Origin: Paracoccus aminophilus JCM 7686 | GTDB lineage: Bacteria; Pseudomonadota; Alphaproteobacteria; Rhodobacterales; Rhodobacteraceae | Direction: 5' to 3' | Length of the DNA: 64,000 bases | Assembly (NCBI RefSeq): GCF_000444995.1 | Contig: NC_022041.1 | Span: 346,001 to 410,000, forward strand | Part shown: in pieces, positions 60,868 to 64,000 of the stretch | How the letters are laid out: each line of letters opens with the position of its first letter | Position numbering within the stretch: the first letter of the stretch is position 1 | The notes under the pieces: generated by a model | Seen by the model: only the letters and a program-made list of their open reading frames with translations | Database searches by the model: none | What the model was told of the DNA's origin: nothing | Translations under genes and position numbers: made by a program

Positions 60868-61986
60868 ATGACAGATCGCCTCCGCTTCGCCCCGATCCCC
60901 GCCTCGCTGCCCGCGACGGTCCCCTTCACCGGTCCCGAGACGCTTGAGCGTCGGGCCGGTCGGGCCTTTACCGCGCGGCTGGGCGCGAATGAAAACGGTT
61001 TTGGCCCCTCGCCGCGCGCGATCGAGGCCATGGCGCGGGCCGATGCCGAGATCTGGAAATACGGCGATCCCGACAATTACGAGCTGCGCCACGCTTTGGC
61101 CGCGCATAACGGGGTGCGTCCTGAAAACATCATCATCGGCGAAGGCATCGACGGGCTTTTGGGCCTTCTGGTGCGGCTGGTGCTGACGCCGGGCGAGGTG
61201 GTGGTGACCTCGGAAGGGGCCTATCCGACCTTCAATTACCATGTCGCGGGCTTTGGCGGGGTGCTCTCGAAAGTGCCCTATCTCGACGATGCCGAGGACC
61301 CGGATGCGCTGATCGAGCGGGCCGAGAAGACCGGCGCGCGGCTGATCTATTTCGCCAATCCCGACAATCCGATGGCAAGCTGGCACCCGGCCAGCCGCGT
61401 CGAGGCCATGGTCGCCGCCGTGCCCGAGGGCGCGCTTCTGGTGCTCGACGAGGCCTATTCCGAATTCGCCCCCGAGGGCACGATCCCCGAGATCGACCCC
61501 GAGGATGAGCGCGTCATCCGCTTTCGCACCTTCTCCAAGGCTTACGGCATGGCGGGCGCGCGCGTCGGCTATGCGATTGGCCCGGCGCGGCTGATCGCGG
61601 GCTTTGACCGCATCCGCAATCATTTCGGCATGAACCGCTCGGCGCAGATCGGGGCGCTGGCGGCGCTGACCGATCAGGACTGGCTGCGCCTGACCATCTC
61701 GAAGGTGCGCGAGGCGCGCGCGCAGATCAGCGCCATCGCCCGCAAGCATGGGCTGGTCGCTTTGCCCTCGGCCACGAATTTCGTCGCGATCGACTGCGGG
61801 CGCGACGGAGATTTCGCGCGCAGGCTGCTCGAGGGTTTGGCCGGGCAGGGCATCTTTGCGCGTATGCCCGGCGTCTCGCCGCAGGACCGTTGCATCCGGG
61901 TCAGCTGCGGCCCGACGGTCGAGCTCGACCGGCTTGACGCGGCGCTGGGGGTGGTCTTGGCTGCGATGGGTTCCGCCGCGGGCTAG
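60868..61986 (+). CDS. PLP-dependent aminotransferase, histidinol-phosphate type
   Basis: A class I/II aminotransferase of 372 residues similar to HisC. It has RLGANENGFGPSPRAIEAM at the start, KYGDPDNYELRHALA, the cofactor segments IIGEGIDGLLGLLVRL and LLVLDEAYSEFAP, and the PLP lysine in RTFSKAYGMAGARVGYAIG, ending CIRVSCGPTVELDRL. Many genomes carry extra HisC-like enzymes acting on phenylalanine, tyrosine or other substrates, and no his genes are nearby, so the substrate is uncertain. ATG 60868 is preferred over the 12-codon-longer frame. Confidence 0.88.
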   Translation: MTDRLRFAPIPASLPATVPFTGPETLERRAGRAFTARLGANENGFGPSPRAIEAMARADAEIWKYGDPDNYELRHALAAHNGVRPENIIIGEGIDGLLGLLVRLVLTPGEVVVTSEGAYPTFNYHVAGFGGVLSKVPYLDDAEDPDALIERAEKTGARLIYFANPDNPMASWHPASRVEAMVAAVPEGALLVLDEAYSEFAPEGTIPEIDPEDERVIRFRTFSKAYGMAGARVGYAIGPARLIAGFDRIRNHFGMNRSAQIGALAALTDQDWLRLTISKVREARAQISAIARKHGLVALPSATNFVAIDCGRDGDFARRLLEGLAGQGIFARMPGVSPQDRCIRVSCGPTVELDRLDAALGVVLAAMGSAAG

Positions 61987-62021
61987 GCTTGAGGGCGAAG
62001 CCCGGGGGGGAGCCGCGCGCC

Positions 62022-62816
62022 TCAGGCCTCGTTGTCGATCCGCGCCCGAAAATGCAGCCCGGGATTATTGCTTGGCAAGATGGTGATGTTCGGACTGTGC
62101 GCAGGCGAGGGGGCTGCGGTTGATCGCAGCCGGACCAATTTGGGATTGGCGGTAATGTCGGCCCCTCGCACAGGACCGGATGACATCATCGGGAAATACG
62201 GATCCCTTTTAAACTTGTAGAAACAATAGTCGATCTCGATGTGTGAGGCGACATAGCTATGGAAGTCGGCTGGGTCGGGGCGGTCGGCATATCGATCCGA
62301 GGACACAGTCACAGTGTAACGAACGCCATAGTAGAATGGGTACTGAGCTGCCGCTGCTGCAACCGATCTCGTTTGCTGGGTTGAGCTGAAATCAACTTCG
62401 ATCTGGCGACATTCATTCAGCATGTTTTTGATATGTTGCTCAAAGGTGGAATGGGCTCGGTTTGCCGATGTGGTTAAGGGTGTCAGGTTTCGCGAATCCG
62501 TGCCGCTTCCCCCCAGATCTGCATTCAGCAGATGGCCTGCGATCCATTTCTTGGGCGAGCGCGACCCGTGCAGGCTTTGCATCAGCGGACCTAGACTCTT
62601 CTGTACGTTGGTCGGCGTGCCGAGGCCTGCTGCGACATCGGGGCCGAGATAGGCCATCATGCTGGTGCCGCCGATATCCGAGATCTGCCAGCCTGACTGG
62701 CCGGTCAGGGCCGCCATAGTAGTCTGAGCTCCAAGCACTGGCGCACTCACCAGCTTTATCGGAACGCTTCTCACGGTCGCGCGCTTTGCGCCCCTCGTCG
62801 TTACAAACCAAACCAT
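62022..62816 (-). CDS. Predicted DNA/RNA non-specific endonuclease-like protein
   Basis: A 264-residue protein with codon use and GC lower than its neighbours. Its centre holds KKWIAGHLLNADLGGSGTDS and then RNLTPLTTSANRAHSTFEQHIK. The GHLLN-x-D-x-GG-x-G ... NLTPLT-x-x-AN-x-H pattern matches the catalytic region of the non-specific endonuclease family found in polymorphic toxins. ATG 62816 has GAGG at 5-nt spacing. There is no signal peptide or secretion domain and I see no obvious immunity gene. It may be a detached toxin domain or an intracellular nuclease; the family call is by motif only. Confidence 0.6.
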   Translation of the reverse strand: MVWFVTTRGAKRATVRSVPIKLVSAPVLGAQTTMAALTGQSGWQISDIGGTSMMAYLGPDVAAGLGTPTNVQKSLGPLMQSLHGSRSPKKWIAGHLLNADLGGSGTDSRNLTPLTTSANRAHSTFEQHIKNMLNECRQIEVDFSSTQQTRSVAAAAAQYPFYYGVRYTVTVSSDRYADRPDPADFHSYVASHIEIDYCFYKFKRDPYFPMMSSGPVRGADITANPKLVRLRSTAAPSPAHSPNITILPSNNPGLHFRARIDNEA

Positions 62817-62829
62817 AAAAACCTCGAAA

Positions 62830-62866
62830 CCAAACGCAAGCGGCCAAACACGGGCGGCCAAACACA
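62830..62866. repeat. Three direct repeats with a 14-bp period upstream of the nuclease-like gene
   Basis: CCAAACGC, CCAAACAC and CCAAACAC start at 62830, 62844 and 62858, exactly 14 bp apart; the last two also share CGG just before. They lie 14-50 nt upstream of the ATG at 62816, in the leader or promoter. A 14-bp period is not a multiple of three, so this is not a coding repeat. Confidence 0.7.
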
Positions 62867-62980
62867 ATGGGCAGGGCGCGGTTGCCCGCGATGCCGCATC
62901 AATATGCGCGTTTTGTCTGAGGTCGTGGGGCGGGTGTCAACCAAGGCTCGGTGGCTCGGCGATCCTTCGCCACAGGCTGC

Positions 62981-63463
62981 CTAACCCAAAGGCAGTGCGG
63001 TGGTTGCCTTGATCTCTTCCATCGACAGAAGTGCGGTGACGTTGTGGATCCGCACCTCGGAAATCAGCGCCTGATAGAAGCGGTCATAGGCGCGGGCGTT
63101 CCGGACGCGGACCTTGAGGATATAGTCGATATCGCCCGCCAGACGATGCGCCTCAAGCACTTCGGGGCGTTTGCGCACGGCCGAGAGGAAGCGCTGCGCC
63201 CATTCGGGATCATGCTCGGCGGTGCGGATCAGCACGAAGAAACAGGCCTCGAGCCCCAGCGAATCGGCATCGAGAATGGCGACCTCTGCCTTGATGACGC
63301 CCGCCTCGCGCAATTTGCGGATTCGGTTCCAGACCGGGGTTTTCGAGGCACCGACCCGCGCCGCGACTTCGTCAAGGGAAAGCGTCGCATCCTCTTGCAG
63401 GAGGGACAGGATTTTGCGGTCTGTATCGTCCAGCCGGACCTGAATCTGTTGATCTGCGCTCAT
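62981..63463 (-). CDS. Lrp/AsnC family transcriptional regulator
   Basis: A 160-residue Lrp-type regulator. The helix-turn-helix part reads LDDTDRKILSLLQEDATLSL and GASKTPVWNRIRKLREAGVI; the ligand-binding domain has FFVLIRTAEHDPEWAQRF and LAGDIDYILKVRVRNARAYD. It is divergent from the DUF2849 gene with a 120-bp AT-rich gap, so it may control that operon, which in related bacteria leads into sulfite reductase and cysteine synthesis. The second Lrp gene of the window is at 15.4 kb. Confidence 0.94.
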   Translation of the reverse strand: MSADQQIQVRLDDTDRKILSLLQEDATLSLDEVAARVGASKTPVWNRIRKLREAGVIKAEVAILDADSLGLEACFFVLIRTAEHDPEWAQRFLSAVRKRPEVLEAHRLAGDIDYILKVRVRNARAYDRFYQALISEVRIHNVTALLSMEEIKATTALPLG

Positions 63464-63583
63464 CGCGGAATTCCGTCTTAACTCGGGGTTTAGCTGGGGA
63501 AGACATCCTTATTTCTTCCAGCCTCTCGTCAAAATACAGAACTTTTTTCTATATTGGGAGAGGTAATCCGAAAGGCTCCCATT

Positions 63584-63904
63584 ATGTCGAAAACCTTTAC
63601 GCCCTCGCCCGAAACTCCTGCCGTCATCACCGCGAATGACCTGCGCATGGGTCATTGCGTGTGGATGCTCGACGGGAGCTGGACCGCAGATCCGGGCAAG
63701 GCCCAGCTCTTCGAGGACGGTCCGCGCGCCGAACTGGCGCTGCTTGAGGCCGAAGCTCAGGGCCATATCGTCGTCGGCGCCTATCTCGCCGAGGCCAAGC
63801 GCGGCCCCAACGGTCCCGAAGCCACCCATTTCCGCGAGGAATTCCGCCGGCGCGGCCCCTCGAACTACTTTCACGGCAAGCAAGCCGAAACCGTGACCGC
63901 TTGA
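63584..63904 (+). CDS. DUF2849 domain protein
   Basis: A 106-residue protein with PAVITANDLRMGHCVWMLDGSWTADPGKAQ and the C-terminal REEFRRRGPSNYF, typical of DUF2849. This small family usually heads operons for assimilatory sulfite/nitrite reductase and cysteine synthesis in Rhodobacteraceae, but its own function is unknown. ATG 63584 is preferred over the frame opening at 63554, inside the AT-rich promoter region. Another ORF starts 18 nt after its stop. Confidence 0.85.
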   Translation: MSKTFTPSPETPAVITANDLRMGHCVWMLDGSWTADPGKAQLFEDGPRAELALLEAEAQGHIVVGAYLAEAKRGPNGPEATHFREEFRRRGPSNYFHGKQAETVTA

Positions 63905-63921
63905 CAGATCGAGGCCAGCCC

Positions 63922-64000
63922 ATGTTCGACGCCCGCCCCAATACCAGCAGCAATCTCGACTATTACCGCCACCGCGCGGCCCAGTTCCGCTCGCAGGTGG
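63922..64000 (+). CDS. N-terminal fragment of an unidentified protein
   Basis: An ATG with GAGG 8 nt upstream opens MFDARPNTSSNLDYYRHRAA followed by QFRSQV before the window ends. It follows the DUF2849 gene closely, where sulfite/nitrite reductase is often found, but the 26 residues visible do not let me confirm that. It may equally be another small protein of the operon. Confidence 0.5.
   Translation, partial: MFDARPNTSSNLDYYRHRAAQFRSQV

Noticed and set aside
63528..63555. Promoter-like TATATT box upstream of the DUF2849 gene
   Set aside because: The -10-like box is plausible in this AT-rich gap, but no matching -35 box at the right distance could be picked out with confidence.
1..64000. 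CRISPR arrays, tRNA or rRNA genes, insertion sequences, integrases
   Set aside because: No regularly spaced direct repeats of the right size, no cloverleaf-type sequences, no transposase or recombinase proteins were seen on either strand.

Overview
The window is GC-rich, densely packed DNA from an alphaproteobacterium, most likely Rhodobacteraceae and probably close to Paracoccus. Pointers are the gene set and order (N-formylglutamate amidohydrolase, pyk, rpmI-rplT, pheS, pheT), a TrcR/DUF1013 regulator, a COQ9-family protein, DUF1127 and DUF2849 proteins, three clustered peptide deformylase paralogues and frequent 1-4 nt gene overlaps. No rRNA, tRNA, CRISPR array, integrase or recognisable insertion sequence was seen. 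The region reads as chromosomal housekeeping DNA with a few accessory patches.

Layout. 1-7.4 kb: a partial cation-efflux gene, an N-formylglutamate amidohydrolase-like gene, pyruvate kinase, ribosomal proteins L35 and L20, a ParB-like nuclease-family gene, a cytochrome P450, an ArsC-like reductase and pheS. 7.4-9.1 kb: the pheS-pheT junction is interrupted by lower-GC cargo. This cargo comprises an unknown membrane-anchored gene (X), a diverged copy of the first 82 codons of pheT with its upstream spacer, the tail of a second X-like gene fused to that copy, and a small membrane gene on the other strand. pheT follows intact. 11.6-19.7 kb: a probable frameshifted membrane gene, an ankyrin protein, a GST, mscL, alanine dehydrogenase with a divergent Lrp regulator, rpsU, a COQ9-family gene coupled to a quinone oxidoreductase, an RNase T2 and a TrcR-like regulator. 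19.8-27.2 kb: gabD, an SH3 envelope protein, a P1 peptidase, msrA-prmA, a DUF1127 protein with a perfect upstream palindrome, and divergent rsmE and ubiA.

27-45 kb: a large OmpA-family protein, a coiled-coil membrane protein, an aromatic aminotransferase overlapping a sulfurtransferase, smpB, a tandem YdcZ-type transporter pair, a TPP enzyme, a PiT phosphate transporter, a NUDIX-arfB pair (SmpB and ArfB both act in ribosome rescue), pbpC, the ycjX/ycjF-like pair and an RTX-repeat protein. 45-54.5 kb: helicase hrpB, an HdeD-type protein, fmt with three def-family genes (N-formyl methionine addition and removal), a PatB-type lyase with an L,D-transpeptidase, a gene-free 446-bp stretch, a MATE transporter and a stand-alone Lrp ligand-binding domain. 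54.6-60.8 kb: a complete cytochrome bd locus, cydD-cydC-cydA-cydB-cydX. The end carries a HisC-like aminotransferase, a lower-GC nuclease-toxin-like gene with 14-bp-periodic repeats upstream, an Lrp regulator and the start of a DUF2849 operon.

The most unusual parts are the layered insertion between pheS and pheT, the nuclease-like accessory gene near 62 kb, the catalytically degenerate third deformylase, and a dispersed intergenic element with a GATATTT/GTATTT core that occurs five times, twice as a perfect 31-bp inverted pair.
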